A stretch of DNA of 64,000 nucleotides from Pseudomonas sp. MAG733B. GTDB taxonomy: Bacteria > Pseudomonadota > Gammaproteobacteria > Pseudomonadales > Pseudomonadaceae. Within the stretch, counting starts at the first letter, position 1. Every line of letters starts with the position of its first letter. Both the position numbers and the translations under genes were made by a program. The stretch lies in assembly GCF_036884845.1 (NCBI RefSeq), contig NZ_CP145732.1, forward strand, positions 3,224,001-3,288,000. Reading direction: 5' to 3'. A model generated the notes under the pieces. The model saw nothing but the letters and a program-made list of their open reading frames with translations. It did no database searches and was not told the DNA's origin. Shown one piece after another: positions 17,857 through 26,371 of the stretch.

Positions 17857-17954
17857 GCCACCTTTTCGCTGCGAATCAATTGGGTGGCAGCTGCACGTGG
17901 GTTCGCAGACCGGAGCCACACCCAAACCCGGCAGACCCGAAGGTCTCCCACGCA
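17857..17954 (-). promoter_or_regulatory. Structured leader candidate upstream of the 97-residue gene
   Basis: Read on the reverse strand, AGACC-TTCG-GGTCT (17946-17933) forms a hairpin with a stable UUCG loop. CGTGGG (17952-17947) can pair with CCCACG (17901-17896) to enclose it. GCCACC (17888-17883) can pair with GGTGGC (17862-17857), just before the ribosome site. Together they make a compact 100-base fold ending 32 bases before the start codon. Function as an RNA element is inference. Confidence 0.4.
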
Positions 17955-18138
17955 CAACCGCCATAAAACGTAACGCTGGCGAATTCTGCCAGAATTGTTA
18001 TTTGACGGTGTCAGGTTGTTTGCTCTTGGGCTGCGAAACCCAATCGCTAACTGCGGTCAGCGACGAGGCTCACAATAAGCGGCGATTTTGATGCCTTCAA
18101 CCGGGTCACCACCGGGCTGTAGGACCGCACCAGGGTAT

Positions 18139-18272
18139 TGTGGCGAGGGAGCTTGCTCCCGCTCGGCGGCGTAGCCGTCGTAAAACCGGGCACTCCGACA
18201 AGTCTTAGGAAATGAGCTAGTAGGGACTAGGGCCGCTTCGCATCCCAGCGGGAGCAAGCTCCCTCGCCACAA
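18139..18272. repeat. Long REPIN, 'GGCGAGGGAGCTTGCTCCCGC' type
   Basis: The two REP arms are 134 bases apart end to end, the longest pair in the window. The middle (TAGGAAATGAGCTAGTAGGGACTAG region) is not seen in the other copies. The remaining gap sequence (17966-18138 and 18273-18474) shows no gene. Confidence 0.8.
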
Positions 18273-18474
18273 AAGGAAGTTTCCTACAGCTTTTACAGAC
18301 CTAAAATCTAACGTTCGTCGGATGTCACGTTGCTATCACCGCATTCGCCAGCCCATTTCAGTACGGCTGCTAAGCTTCGTCGTTGCAACGCCCGAGGCCG
18401 TTTTGGCTCACGTTGCGCGTGTACCCACGGAGTACGACTTCTATTCCTGTCGACAACCTGCACGGAGGCAGGCG

Positions 18475-19275
18475 ATGGTGATCAAACGCATGGAATCAAG
18501 TGCGGACGGGGTTCCCGAGCCGCTTGATCGAGAAGAAATGGAGCGGGTGCTGGTGTCGTTGCTGGCCAGTCCGTTGTTTGCCAAGTCGCGGCGCATGGGC
18601 AGTTTGTTGCGCTTTCTGGTCGAGCACGACCTGCAATCCTCGAACACACCCCTTACCGAGCACGCCATTGGCATCGCGGTGTTTCGTCGCGACCCGGCGG
18701 TGTATTGCACGGGCGATGATCCGGTGGTGCGGGTGCAGGTGGGCCGGTTGCGCCGCAAGCTTGCCGCGCATTACGCCAGCAATGGCCAACAGGATCCGGT
18801 GCGGCTGTGCATTCCGCCGGGTAGTTATCGACTGGTTTATCAGCGCCAGCGACATAAAAGCATCGGCGCGCGCCATCCGGTGTTGCAGATCCAGCCGTTC
18901 ACCTGCATCACCCGTGACGGCGATGACTTTGCCCGGGGGTTGTGCGAAGAGTTGAGCTGTCGCTTGTTCGAGTCATTTGAACAGGCGCAGACCGGGGCCA
19001 ATCATGTGTTGATGAAGGTGCCGCGCAGCAGTGTCAAAGCCCCGGAAATCGGGCGCGGCGGGCGCTATTGTTATTGCCTGGAGGGCAGCGTGCGGGTCGA
19101 ACCGGCGCGGGTGCGGGCGTCGTTGCGACTGGTGGATGTGGCGCAGGGGCGGATTCGCTGGTCGGCGCAGTTTGATCGCAACCAGCCTTATGGCATCGCC
19201 ACCCAGGAGGATTTGGCGGAGTCGATCTGTCTGTCGCTGACGGGGTATTTTGCCAACGGCGCCATGGACGAATAA
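18475..19275 (+). CDS. wHTH plus TolB/FlgO-like regulator
   Basis: This 266-residue protein has no signal peptide. Residues about 15-110 (LLASPLFAKSRRMGSLLRFL, then DDPVVRVQVGRLRRKLAAHY and PPGSYRLVY) match the winged-helix-like N-terminal domain found on many adenylate-cyclase-like and TPR regulators. Residues about 140-255 (IQPFTCITRDGDDFARGLCE, GSVRVEPARVRASLRLVDVA, IRWSAQFDR) match the TolB-like 'FADGL' domain. The start at 18475 follows GGAGG by six bases; earlier in-frame starts lack a site. Together it looks like a one-component regulator, convergent with the 19310 gene. Confidence 0.65.
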   Translation: MVIKRMESSADGVPEPLDREEMERVLVSLLASPLFAKSRRMGSLLRFLVEHDLQSSNTPLTEHAIGIAVFRRDPAVYCTGDDPVVRVQVGRLRRKLAAHYASNGQQDPVRLCIPPGSYRLVYQRQRHKSIGARHPVLQIQPFTCITRDGDDFARGLCEELSCRLFESFEQAQTGANHVLMKVPRSSVKAPEIGRGGRYCYCLEGSVRVEPARVRASLRLVDVAQGRIRWSAQFDRNQPYGIATQEDLAESICLSLTGYFANGAMDE

Positions 19276-19299
19276 AAGGGGCAACCGCGAGGTTGCCCC
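19274..19299 (-). terminator. Terminator of the 19310 gene (reverse)
   Basis: GGGGCAACC, loop GCGA, GGTTGCCCC at 19278-19299, followed on the reverse strand by TTTTATT. Confidence 0.8.
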
Positions 19300-19309
19300 G
19301 GTACGACGG

Positions 19310-20047
19310 TTAAACGGTTTTCCATTCACCGCCTTCGTAAAGGCGACCGGCGGTGTTATCGAACGTCAGGTCGATTTCGATCGCCTTGGAGCGTGAAGTA
19401 CTGAACATGGTACTCGTCTGCACGTTTTGTTCGAACCACACGAGGATGGTTTCGACGGGGGTCAATACAGTGTTGCCGGTGACCACCTGGTTAACGGCCA
19501 CGTAGATCGGCGTGCTGACCTGGTTGCCGTCGATGCCGGTGGACAACTGGTTGATACCCGGATGGATGGGTGCATAACTGTTCACAAAGGTCATGGAAAC
19601 AGCCGGACCACCTGTTACCGCAGGGCTCAGCAGACCGTTTACATCGAGTGTCGAGGTTTGCCCCAAACCAATATTGACGATGTTGGTCGAGACTTTGACT
19701 TGCACGTTTTCCTTGAACACGTTGGAGGCGAACAGTTGGTATTGCGGCGTCCAGCTGAATTCGTTGTTGCTCAGGTAAGCGTCATAGGACTGCCAGACCA
19801 CGTTGTAGTCTTCGTCACCCACTTTTTTGGCAAAGCACAGCTTGTAGCCGGACTTCTTGAGCAGAGTCAGGTCGCCGGGGGCGATTTCGATGGTGACGAC
19901 TTTTTGTGAAGCCGCCAGGGCCGACCTCAATACCCTGCCGTAGTCCTCAGTCTTCAGTTGCGTTGCACCCATGATCGATTTGACGGCTTCTTGCACATCA
20001 TTGTGAAGCTGCTGGCTTTGTTGGCTGACAGCAATTGATTTGCTCAT
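19310..20047 (-). CDS. Uncharacterised 245-residue beta-rich protein
   Basis: No family is recognised. The first 60 residues are helical (SQQSQQLHNDVQEAVKSIMG). The remainder is strand-rich with many aromatic, Asn, Thr and Val residues (NVVWQSYDAYLSNNEFSWTP, TSTLDVNGLLSPAVTGGPAV, VETILVWFEQNVQTSTM). There is no signal peptide. The YKLCFAKKV and SWTPQYQLFASN patterns recall beta-sandwich lectin-like or pore-forming proteins; this is only an impression. GGAAGAGGG lies upstream of ATG 20047. It follows the 78-residue gene on the same strand with its own terminator. Confidence 0.6.
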   Translation of the reverse strand: MSKSIAVSQQSQQLHNDVQEAVKSIMGATQLKTEDYGRVLRSALAASQKVVTIEIAPGDLTLLKKSGYKLCFAKKVGDEDYNVVWQSYDAYLSNNEFSWTPQYQLFASNVFKENVQVKVSTNIVNIGLGQTSTLDVNGLLSPAVTGGPAVSMTFVNSYAPIHPGINQLSTGIDGNQVSTPIYVAVNQVVTGNTVLTPVETILVWFEQNVQTSTMFSTSRSKAIEIDLTFDNTAGRLYEGGEWKTV

Positions 20048-20192
20048 GGTTTCCCTCTTCCTTGGTGGTGTGTTGGGCAATCAATGGGCGGCGGGCAGTG
20101 ATCCCGGTCAGTCCATTGAGGGCTTCACTCTAGGTTCGTGGGGCTGGGCGGCTAAGTGTCTTGGCGTTACAGGCGGGTAACGGGGTTGTATC

Positions 20193-20224
20193 AAAAACAG
20201 CGGGGCGACCGTCCGGCCGCCCCA
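20193..20224 (-). terminator. Terminator of the 78-residue gene (reverse)
   Basis: GGGGCG (20202-20207) pairs with CGCCCC (20218-20223). On the reverse strand a T run (five A at 20193-20197 on the plus strand) follows after a short spacer. Confidence 0.65.
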
Positions 20225-20232
20225 CCGTATCT

Positions 20233-20469
20233 TCAGGCGGCCTGCGCGTCGGCCCAGACGAAGTTCCAGCTGGTGCGTTTGCCCTTGGCCACCTCGATCA
20301 GCTTGTTCTCATACACCGTGTGGTTGACCACGCCGGTGTAGGTCAGGGTCCGGGCAGCGTTGGTACCGGAGCACTCACCGGGGGTGCCGCCAGCCTCGGT
20401 CATGGCTTTTTTCATGTCGGCTTCCGACGGGGCGCTGCTCTGGTTTTTTTCGACTTTTACGAAACTCAT
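20233..20469 (-). CDS. Small hypothetical protein (78 residues)
   Basis: The product begins MSFVKVEKNQSSAPSEADMK and ends WNFVWADAQAA. It contains TLTYTGVVNHTVYENKLIEV, a likely beta hairpin, and is soluble. GAGGTG sits six bases before the ATG at 20469. It lies upstream of the 245-residue gene on the same strand, and both are shorter of lysine/arginine and richer in Thr/Asn than neighbours. No family is recognised. Confidence 0.6.
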   Translation of the reverse strand: MSFVKVEKNQSSAPSEADMKKAMTEAGGTPGECSGTNAARTLTYTGVVNHTVYENKLIEVAKGKRTSWNFVWADAQAA

Positions 20470-20664
20470 GATTTCACCTCTTCCGTGATGGGGGATCGGT
20501 GCGGGGCAGGGCCGACAGGCTGCTAACCCCGAATACTCACCGAAGGCCATACTCTATTGGCCCGCCCTGCGGTGCAGAAGTGACAACTGCGGCGCTAAGG
20601 TAACAACCGGGAAACAGTGGAACAGGGTGATGTATCCGAGACGTATCAACTCAGGGAGAACGAG

Positions 20665-21084
20665 ATGACTCAAACACTGGAACGCGCCATCGCCATCGCA
20701 GCCGGCGCTCATGAGGGGCAAGTGGATAAGGGCGGGGCGCCGTACATCCTGCATGCGCTGAGGGTGATGCTTAAAGTCAGCACGCTGGAGGAACGGATCG
20801 TCGCGGTGCTGCACGATGTGGTCGAGGACTGTGACATCAGCCTTGATGAGTTACGTGCCGAAGGCTTCAGTGAAACGGTATTGGCCGCCATCAAATCGGT
20901 GACCAAGGTGCCGGGTGAAGCCTATGAAGATTTCATCGCCCGCGCGGCGCAGAACCCGATTGGCCGCGTGGTGAAGCTGGCGGATCTGGAAGAAAACAGC
21001 GACCTGTCGCGCATCGCCCAGCCGAGTTGGGACGATCTTGAGCGGATTGAAAAGTATCGGCGGGCGATTGGGGCGTTGCGCTAG
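20665..21084 (+). CDS. HD-domain phosphohydrolase, ppGpp-hydrolase-like
   Basis: This 139-residue protein looks like a stand-alone SpoT/RelA-type HD domain. Metal-binding residues are in AHEGQVDKGGAPYILHALRV (His about residue 18, His about residue 33), HDVVED (about residues 52-57) and KLADLEEN (about residue 105). There is no synthetase domain. Small proteins like this are often annotated as GTP pyrophosphokinase, although the motif present is that of the hydrolase. AGGGAG precedes the ATG at 20665. The stop overlaps that of the convergent gene in CTAG. Confidence 0.8.
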   Translation: MTQTLERAIAIAAGAHEGQVDKGGAPYILHALRVMLKVSTLEERIVAVLHDVVEDCDISLDELRAEGFSETVLAAIKSVTKVPGEAYEDFIARAAQNPIGRVVKLADLEENSDLSRIAQPSWDDLERIEKYRRAIGALR

Positions 21085-21854
21085 CTGCGCAGCTGCCGGA
21101 CCTTCTGCGTCAACTGTTCCCGAGCTGCATCCAGTGAGGCGGCGTTGGTCTTGACGGACAATGCGGCCTTCTCCTTGCGCCCCAGGAAGTAGCTGATGCG
21201 CTCGGCATTGGCGCCGGAGGGGTGTGGCAAACCGTTCAATACCTGCTCTGGACGCAATAGACCACGGCCCAACAAGTAATCGAACACTTCACCGACTTTC
21301 GGGCCAAGCGGTACGTACACGCAATGCGGCGGCAGCTGGCGAATCTCTTCGCTCAGGTGATTTTCGATCTGATGCCGCAGGCTGTCGCGACTCAACAATC
21401 CGGGGTTGCCGCTGTAATTTTCGCCATTGAGGAACACCGGATAACGCAACGCCGAGGTGTAATGCGCCCAGTGCCGGTGTGAGTTGAACAGTTGCTCGCA
21501 GCTATCGATGCCCAGATAACCCTGCACACCGATGTGATCAAGCATGGCAATCAGGTTCGGTCGCATCGGTCCCGAGAAGCTCGCGGTTTCCTTGGCGGCC
21601 TGCTTGGCTTCGGCCACCGAAGCGCCTTTGATCAACTGACGACGGGCTTCATTGAGTGCATTCATGGCTTGCTGCAAGCCGGGGGTAATGCCGCAGATGA
21701 CAATACGTGCCTGCGCATTGATATGGTCGAAAGGCGCATAGAAGGTTTGCAGACTGCCTTCGCAGGATAGAAGCAGGTCTTCATGCAGCGGCTTGCCGGC
21801 CAGGTTGAACGCCGCGTCGGCCATCAGGTGTTGGTAGTTTTCGAACAGGCTCAA
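21081..21854 (-). CDS. Uracil-DNA-glycosylase-superfamily-like protein
   Basis: This protein of about 257 residues carries three segments placed as in UDG-fold enzymes: ICGITPGLQQ (G-x-x-PG loop), PPHCVYVPLGPKVGEVFDYL (central strand) and LPHPSGANAERI (H-P-S loop). It lacks iron-sulfur cysteines. Substrate and repair role are unproven. TTG at 21854 has GGGAGAG six bases upstream; an ATG at 21890 would add 12 residues but has no ribosome site. Confidence 0.55.
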   Translation of the reverse strand: MSLFENYQHLMADAAFNLAGKPLHEDLLLSCEGSLQTFYAPFDHINAQARIVICGITPGLQQAMNALNEARRQLIKGASVAEAKQAAKETASFSGPMRPNLIAMLDHIGVQGYLGIDSCEQLFNSHRHWAHYTSALRYPVFLNGENYSGNPGLLSRDSLRHQIENHLSEEIRQLPPHCVYVPLGPKVGEVFDYLLGRGLLRPEQVLNGLPHPSGANAERISYFLGRKEKAALSVKTNAASLDAAREQLTQKVRQLRS

Positions 21855-22046
21855 ATTGCGCTCTCCCAGTGGATGCTTCGCTACTGGCATTAAAAGTAGC
21901 GGATTTATCCAGGAACGATGGCCACGATCGCTTCATAGCTATCATTCATTTGCTCGATACCCATCATTAAAGAATGCAAGTTCTGTTTTTCTGTCATCAG
22001 AGGAGGATAGCGTTATACCGATCTCGCCTTTGAAGGAATCAGCGCG

Positions 22047-22715
22047 ATGAGAATCTCGACCTTGCTGGCTTTTGTTGCCGTGTTCAGCGGCAGCGTCGCT
22101 GTTGCTGTTCCGGCCGTTGCCGCCGATCCGTCCTGCCGTTTCCTGCCGATTGCCGACAGCGCTGCCAGTTTGCAGCAGGCGAAAACCGTGGCGGTGCTGT
22201 ACAGCGAAAACACCCTCAATACCCAGGAATACCTCGAGCGCTATCACGCCGTGGCGGTGAACGGGGCGAAGAATCCCGAGCTGGACTCGCGGATCAGCAA
22301 GGCGTTCGTCGACAGCTCCGATCCGCAACGGGCCATCAACTGGTTAATGGGTTCGTTGCAGAAAGAGTTTGCTTCGGTAACGGTCTACGACAACCTCGAT
22401 GCGGCGGTGCAGGCGCATCCGGATGTGGTGGTGATGCTCGACACCTACAGCCGTCTGGTCTCCAAGCGCAACAGCCAGGTCGAAGCGCGGTTCGTGGCCA
22501 AGTTCTACGATGCGAACCTGCAATACATCGGCCAAGCCGAAGGCTCCCGTGCCCAGCAAATGCCATCGGTGTGGGTGCACGGCAAAGCCGCGCCACAGAT
22601 TGCCGCGCAGATCGATAAGCAGACCGATCTCCAGGTGAATGCGCTGAAGCAATTCGATGCCTCGTTGAAGGCGCTGGTGACGTCCGGCACTGCGGGTCAC
22701 GTCGCCAGTAACTGA
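22047..22715 (+). CDS. Periplasmic protein of unknown function
   Basis: This 222-residue protein has a signal peptide (MRISTLLAFVAVFSGSVAVA, then VPAVAA). The mature part has alternating helices and strands (AKTVAVLYSENTLNTQEYLE, PDVVVMLDTYSRLVSKRNSQ, VEARFVAKFYDANLQYIGQA). That resembles small periplasmic proteins of the DUF4136/lipoprotein kind, but no family is assigned. AAGGAATCAGCG precedes the ATG. It is monocistronic, with a strong terminator. Confidence 0.65.
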   Translation: MRISTLLAFVAVFSGSVAVAVPAVAADPSCRFLPIADSAASLQQAKTVAVLYSENTLNTQEYLERYHAVAVNGAKNPELDSRISKAFVDSSDPQRAINWLMGSLQKEFASVTVYDNLDAAVQAHPDVVVMLDTYSRLVSKRNSQVEARFVAKFYDANLQYIGQAEGSRAQQMPSVWVHGKAAPQIAAQIDKQTDLQVNALKQFDASLKALVTSGTAGHVASN

Positions 22716-22720
22716 TCTGT

Positions 22721-22760
22721 AAAAAAGCCACCCGACCTTGCAGGCGGGTGGCTTTTTTTC
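22721..22760 (+). terminator. Terminator after the periplasmic protein gene
   Basis: GCCACCCG and CGGGTGGC flank a 10-base loop, followed by seven T; a run of A precedes it. Confidence 0.9.
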
Positions 22761-22845
22761 GCCTTAAAAACGGCCTGGGTTGGCCGATTCAAACGTGAAC
22801 TACACTCACTCTTCTGAGCACACGAGGCTGCGCAAGGAAGAAATC

Positions 22846-23214
22846 ATGCTCGATTACATCGCGTTGGGTCTGTTGATCTTTGTCGGATTGGTCTTGTTCT
22901 ACGGCATCATCGTGTTGCACGACATTCCCTATGAAATTGCCGTGCACCGCAATCACCCACACCAGGACGCGATCCACGCCACCGGTTGGGTGAGCCTGTT
23001 CACGCTGCATGCGCTGTGGCCATTTTTGTGGATCTGGGCGATGTCCTATCGCGAGGATCGGGGCTGGGGCTTTGGCGATGGCAAGTCGGCGACCAGCCAT
23101 ATCGTTCATCTTGAAGAGCAGGTGCGCGAACTTCAGCTGCGTATCGCACGCATTGAAGGGGCCAACGGGATTCCCGATGCGCCTGTGCCCACCGAACCGG
23201 GCAAAGGTCATTGA
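22846..23214 (+). CDS. yiaW: DUF3302 inner-membrane protein (YiaW-like)
   Basis: This 122-residue protein begins MLDYIALGLLIFVGLVLFYG. It has two membrane helices separated by the conserved DIPYEIAVHRNHPHQDAIHA segment, and a C-terminal coiled tail (HLEEQVRELQLRIARIEG). The family is usually encoded next to a YiaV-type membrane-fusion protein, as here (3-base gap). GGAAG precedes the ATG at 22846. The pair is thought to form part of a tripartite export system without a dedicated pump. Confidence 0.88.
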   Translation: MLDYIALGLLIFVGLVLFYGIIVLHDIPYEIAVHRNHPHQDAIHATGWVSLFTLHALWPFLWIWAMSYREDRGWGFGDGKSATSHIVHLEEQVRELQLRIARIEGANGIPDAPVPTEPGKGH

Positions 23215-23217
23215 GCC

Positions 23218-24177
23218 ATGGATCTCCTGCTCGTTCTGACCTATGCCGCCTTCTGCATTGCCCTGTTCAAGATCTTCCGGATACCGCTGAATAAATGGAC
23301 GGTGCCCACGGCGGTGCTCGGCGGGATTGTGTTGATCGGCTCGCTGATCTTCACCATGAACTACAACCACCCATACTCGGAGGTTGCGCGCTCATATTTC
23401 GTCTCGGTTCCGATTATCCCCATCGTCAGCGGTCAAGTGATCGACGTGCCGGTCAAGTCCAACCAGCTACTGGAGAAGGGTGATGTGCTCTTCCGGATCG
23501 ACCCCACGCCGTTCGAGAACCGGATCAAGTCGCTCAAGGCGCAGCTGGTGTCGGCCAAAGGCGATCTTTTTCGAATCACCGAGCTGATGAAACGTAATTT
23601 CGGCACCCAGCGTGAACTGGATATCGCCGTTGCGCGAAGCGACGATTTGCAGGCGCAGTTGGCCAACGCCCAGTACGAACTCGACAACACGACCATCCGT
23701 GCGCCGAGCAAAGGCTTCGTGACTCACGTTTCCTTGCGCCCGGGCATGATGGCAACCAAGTTACCGTTGCGCCCGTCCATGGTGTTCATTCCCGATGAGG
23801 GCAAATACTTCGCGGCGTGGATGCGGCAGAACAGCCTGTTGCGCTTGTCCGAGGGCGATGAAGCCGAGGTGGCTTTCGACGGTATTCCGGGCAAGGTTTT
23901 CCAAGGCAAGGTCAAGAGTGTCTACGGCGTGATTGGAGAAGGGCAGGTCCAGCCTTCCGGTACGCTGATCAGCTTCACCGGCTCGCCGCCGGCCGGTCGC
24001 GTGCCGGTCATCATCGAAATCACCGACCCGGCGTTCGCTCCGTACAAAGACAAGATGCCGGGCGGCGCTTACGGTCAGGCCGCGCTGTACAGCCATCACT
24101 TTCATCACATCGCAGCCATGCGCAAGATTCTGCTGCGCATGGCCGCCTGGATGAACTACATCTTCCCGTTCCATTGA
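23218..24177 (+). CDS. yiaV: HlyD-family membrane fusion protein (YiaV-like)
   Basis: This 319-residue protein has two membrane segments at residues about 3-20 and 28-46, then the biotinyl-lipoyl-like entry IIPIVSGQVIDVPVKSNQLL and EKGDVLFRIDPTPFENRI. A short coiled-coil hairpin and the second lipoyl half (NTTIRAPSKGFVTHVSLRPG) follow. It is shorter than E. coli YiaV (about 378 residues), mainly in the coiled-coil hairpin. It follows yiaW in one operon and is convergent with the ornithine decarboxylase gene. Confidence 0.88.
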   Translation: MDLLLVLTYAAFCIALFKIFRIPLNKWTVPTAVLGGIVLIGSLIFTMNYNHPYSEVARSYFVSVPIIPIVSGQVIDVPVKSNQLLEKGDVLFRIDPTPFENRIKSLKAQLVSAKGDLFRITELMKRNFGTQRELDIAVARSDDLQAQLANAQYELDNTTIRAPSKGFVTHVSLRPGMMATKLPLRPSMVFIPDEGKYFAAWMRQNSLLRLSEGDEAEVAFDGIPGKVFQGKVKSVYGVIGEGQVQPSGTLISFTGSPPAGRVPVIIEITDPAFAPYKDKMPGGAYGQAALYSHHFHHIAAMRKILLRMAAWMNYIFPFH

Positions 24178-24187
24178 GGCACGGTTA

Positions 24188-26371
24188 TCACGCCTTGATC
24201 GCATAGCCGTAAGCGCGAATGCGTCCGGCGTCTTCTTTCAGGTACACGCCCTGCAATTCCGGAGTAAACCCGGGCAGGGCGTTGATACCTTCTTCCAGCG
24301 CGAGGAAGTACTTCAGCACCGCGCCACCCCAGATTTCACCCGGCACCACGCAGAGGACGCCGGGCGGATACGGCAGCGCGCCTTCGGCGGCGATGCGTCC
24401 GTCGGCGTCGGCCAGCGCCACCAGTTCGACGTTGCCGCGGATGTACTCGAATTGCGCTTGCTGCGGGTTCATGGCTTTTTTCGGGAAGTGCTCTTTGCGG
24501 AACATCGCCTTCTGCAACTGCTGGACGTTGTGATTGCGGTAGAGGTCGTGCATCTCCTGACAGAGCTGGCGAATGGTGTAGTTGCGATAGCGTTCCTGAT
24601 GCTGCGCGTAGATCGCCGGCAACACCCGGCTCATCGGCGCGTCATCGCTGATGAAGCGTTCGAAGCGGGCGATCTGTGAGGCGAGGTGGGTCATCTTCGC
24701 CCAGTCTTCGGCCGGGGTGAGCAGGAACAGGATCGAATTGAGGTCGCATTTCTCCGGCACGATGCCGTTCTCGCGCAGGAAGTTGGCGAGGATGCCCGCG
24801 TGAATGCCGAAGTCGGTGTAACTGCCGTCCACCGGGTCGATGCCCGGCGTGGTGAACAGCAATTTGCACGGGTCGATGAAGTATTGCTTGTCGGCGTAAC
24901 CACTGAAGGCGTGCCAGCGATCCTTGGGGTGGAATTCGAAGAAGCGCACGTCGGCGGCAATTTCTTCGGTGGGGTAGTCCTCCCACTGGCGTCCGTCGAT
25001 GGTGTCCGGCACGAACGGACGAATCATGGTGCAGGCTTCGAGGATCAACTTGCGCGCATCGATGCCGAATTTCACGCAGTCTTCCCACAGGCGCAGGCCG
25101 CTGCGCCCGGAGTGTATCCGCGCGTTGACGTCCAGTGAGGCGAAGAGCGGATAAAACGGGCTGGTCGAGGCTTGGGCCATGAACGCGTTATTCAGCCGGT
25201 GATGGTTGCAGTAACGGGCCTGGCCCTTGATGTGCCGATCCTTTTTGTGGACCTGCGAGGCCTGGGAAAACCCTGCCTGCTGTTTGTGCACTGATTGGGT
25301 GACAAAGATGCCGGGGTCGTTTTCGTTGAGGTCCAGCAACAGCGGCGAGCAGTCTTTCATCATCGGGATGAACTGCTCGTAACCGACCCACGCCGAGTCG
25401 AACAGGATGTAGTCGCACAGCTTGCCGATGCGATCGACTACTTGCCGGGCGTTGTACACGGTGCCGTCGTAAGTACCCAGTTGAATGATCGCCAGACGGA
25501 AAGGCCGGGGCAGCTCGGCCTTGTCCGGCGCGACTTCGCTGATCAGTTCGCGCAGGTATTTTTCTTCGAAGCAATGAGCGTCGATCCCGCCGATAAAGCC
25601 GTAAGGGTTGCGTGCGGTCTCCAGGTACACCGGCGTGGCGCCAGCCTGGATCAACGCGCCCTGATGGTTGGATTTATGGTTGTTGCGGTCGAACAGCACC
25701 AGGTCGCCGGGGGTGAGCAGGGCGTTGGTGACGACTTTGTTCGAGGCCGAGGTGCCGTTGAGCACGAAGTAGGTCTTGTCGGCGTTGAACACCTTGGCCG
25801 CGTGTTTTTGCGCCAAAAGCGCCGGGCCTTCGTGGATCAGCAGGTCGCCGAGTTTGACGTCGGCGTTGCACATGTCGGCGCGAAACAGCGTCTCGCCGAA
25901 GAAGTCGAAAAACTGCCGGCCCGCCGGATGCTTGCGGAAGAACTGCCCGCCCTGGTGACCGGGGCAGGCGAAGGTGGCGTTGGCCGATTCGGTGTAGTGC
26001 TTGAGCGAGTCGAAGAAGGGCGGCAGCAGGCTTTCTTCATAGGCCTTGGCTGCGGTTTCCAGCTGATGACCATGGTATTGGGCGTTGTTGCTGGACGGGT
26101 CGAAAATGCCGTTGACCTGCAGCAGCACATCTTCCAGATGCTTGTACACATCGCGGGCGCGAGTGCCGGTGCCAGGGGCGGTGACCAGGAAAATCGGGAT
26201 GTCGAAGCCGGTGCGTTGCAAGGCTTCCAGGGCGCCGGCCATCACATCCTCGACTGAGAACACGGCAACGGCGACGTCGGTGTAGTCGGTCCGGGTGATC
26301 GGGATGACTTCGCGGGTGGTCTGGAAACTGTCGTGTACGGTGTCGCTCGCGGCTATTTTCAATGCGTTCAT
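24188..26371 (-). CDS. speF: Ornithine decarboxylase, PLP-dependent
   Basis: This 727-residue enzyme makes putrescine from ornithine. It has the N-terminal wing (MNALKIAASDTVHD...), the AAT-fold domain with PLP lysine Lys363 in SVHKQQAGFSQ, and the C-terminal PYPPGVLCVVPGEIWGG. Sequence blocks follow E. coli SpeF/SpeC closely; SpeF seems nearer at the N-terminus (LETAAKAYE, CPGHQGGQFF). GGAGA precedes the ATG at 26371, so an ATG 36 bases upstream is not used. It supplies the substrate for the Puu genes elsewhere in the window. Confidence 0.9.
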   Translation of the reverse strand: MNALKIAASDTVHDSFQTTREVIPITRTDYTDVAVAVFSVEDVMAGALEALQRTGFDIPIFLVTAPGTGTRARDVYKHLEDVLLQVNGIFDPSSNNAQYHGHQLETAAKAYEESLLPPFFDSLKHYTESANATFACPGHQGGQFFRKHPAGRQFFDFFGETLFRADMCNADVKLGDLLIHEGPALLAQKHAAKVFNADKTYFVLNGTSASNKVVTNALLTPGDLVLFDRNNHKSNHQGALIQAGATPVYLETARNPYGFIGGIDAHCFEEKYLRELISEVAPDKAELPRPFRLAIIQLGTYDGTVYNARQVVDRIGKLCDYILFDSAWVGYEQFIPMMKDCSPLLLDLNENDPGIFVTQSVHKQQAGFSQASQVHKKDRHIKGQARYCNHHRLNNAFMAQASTSPFYPLFASLDVNARIHSGRSGLRLWEDCVKFGIDARKLILEACTMIRPFVPDTIDGRQWEDYPTEEIAADVRFFEFHPKDRWHAFSGYADKQYFIDPCKLLFTTPGIDPVDGSYTDFGIHAGILANFLRENGIVPEKCDLNSILFLLTPAEDWAKMTHLASQIARFERFISDDAPMSRVLPAIYAQHQERYRNYTIRQLCQEMHDLYRNHNVQQLQKAMFRKEHFPKKAMNPQQAQFEYIRGNVELVALADADGRIAAEGALPYPPGVLCVVPGEIWGGAVLKYFLALEEGINALPGFTPELQGVYLKEDAGRIRAYGYAIKA

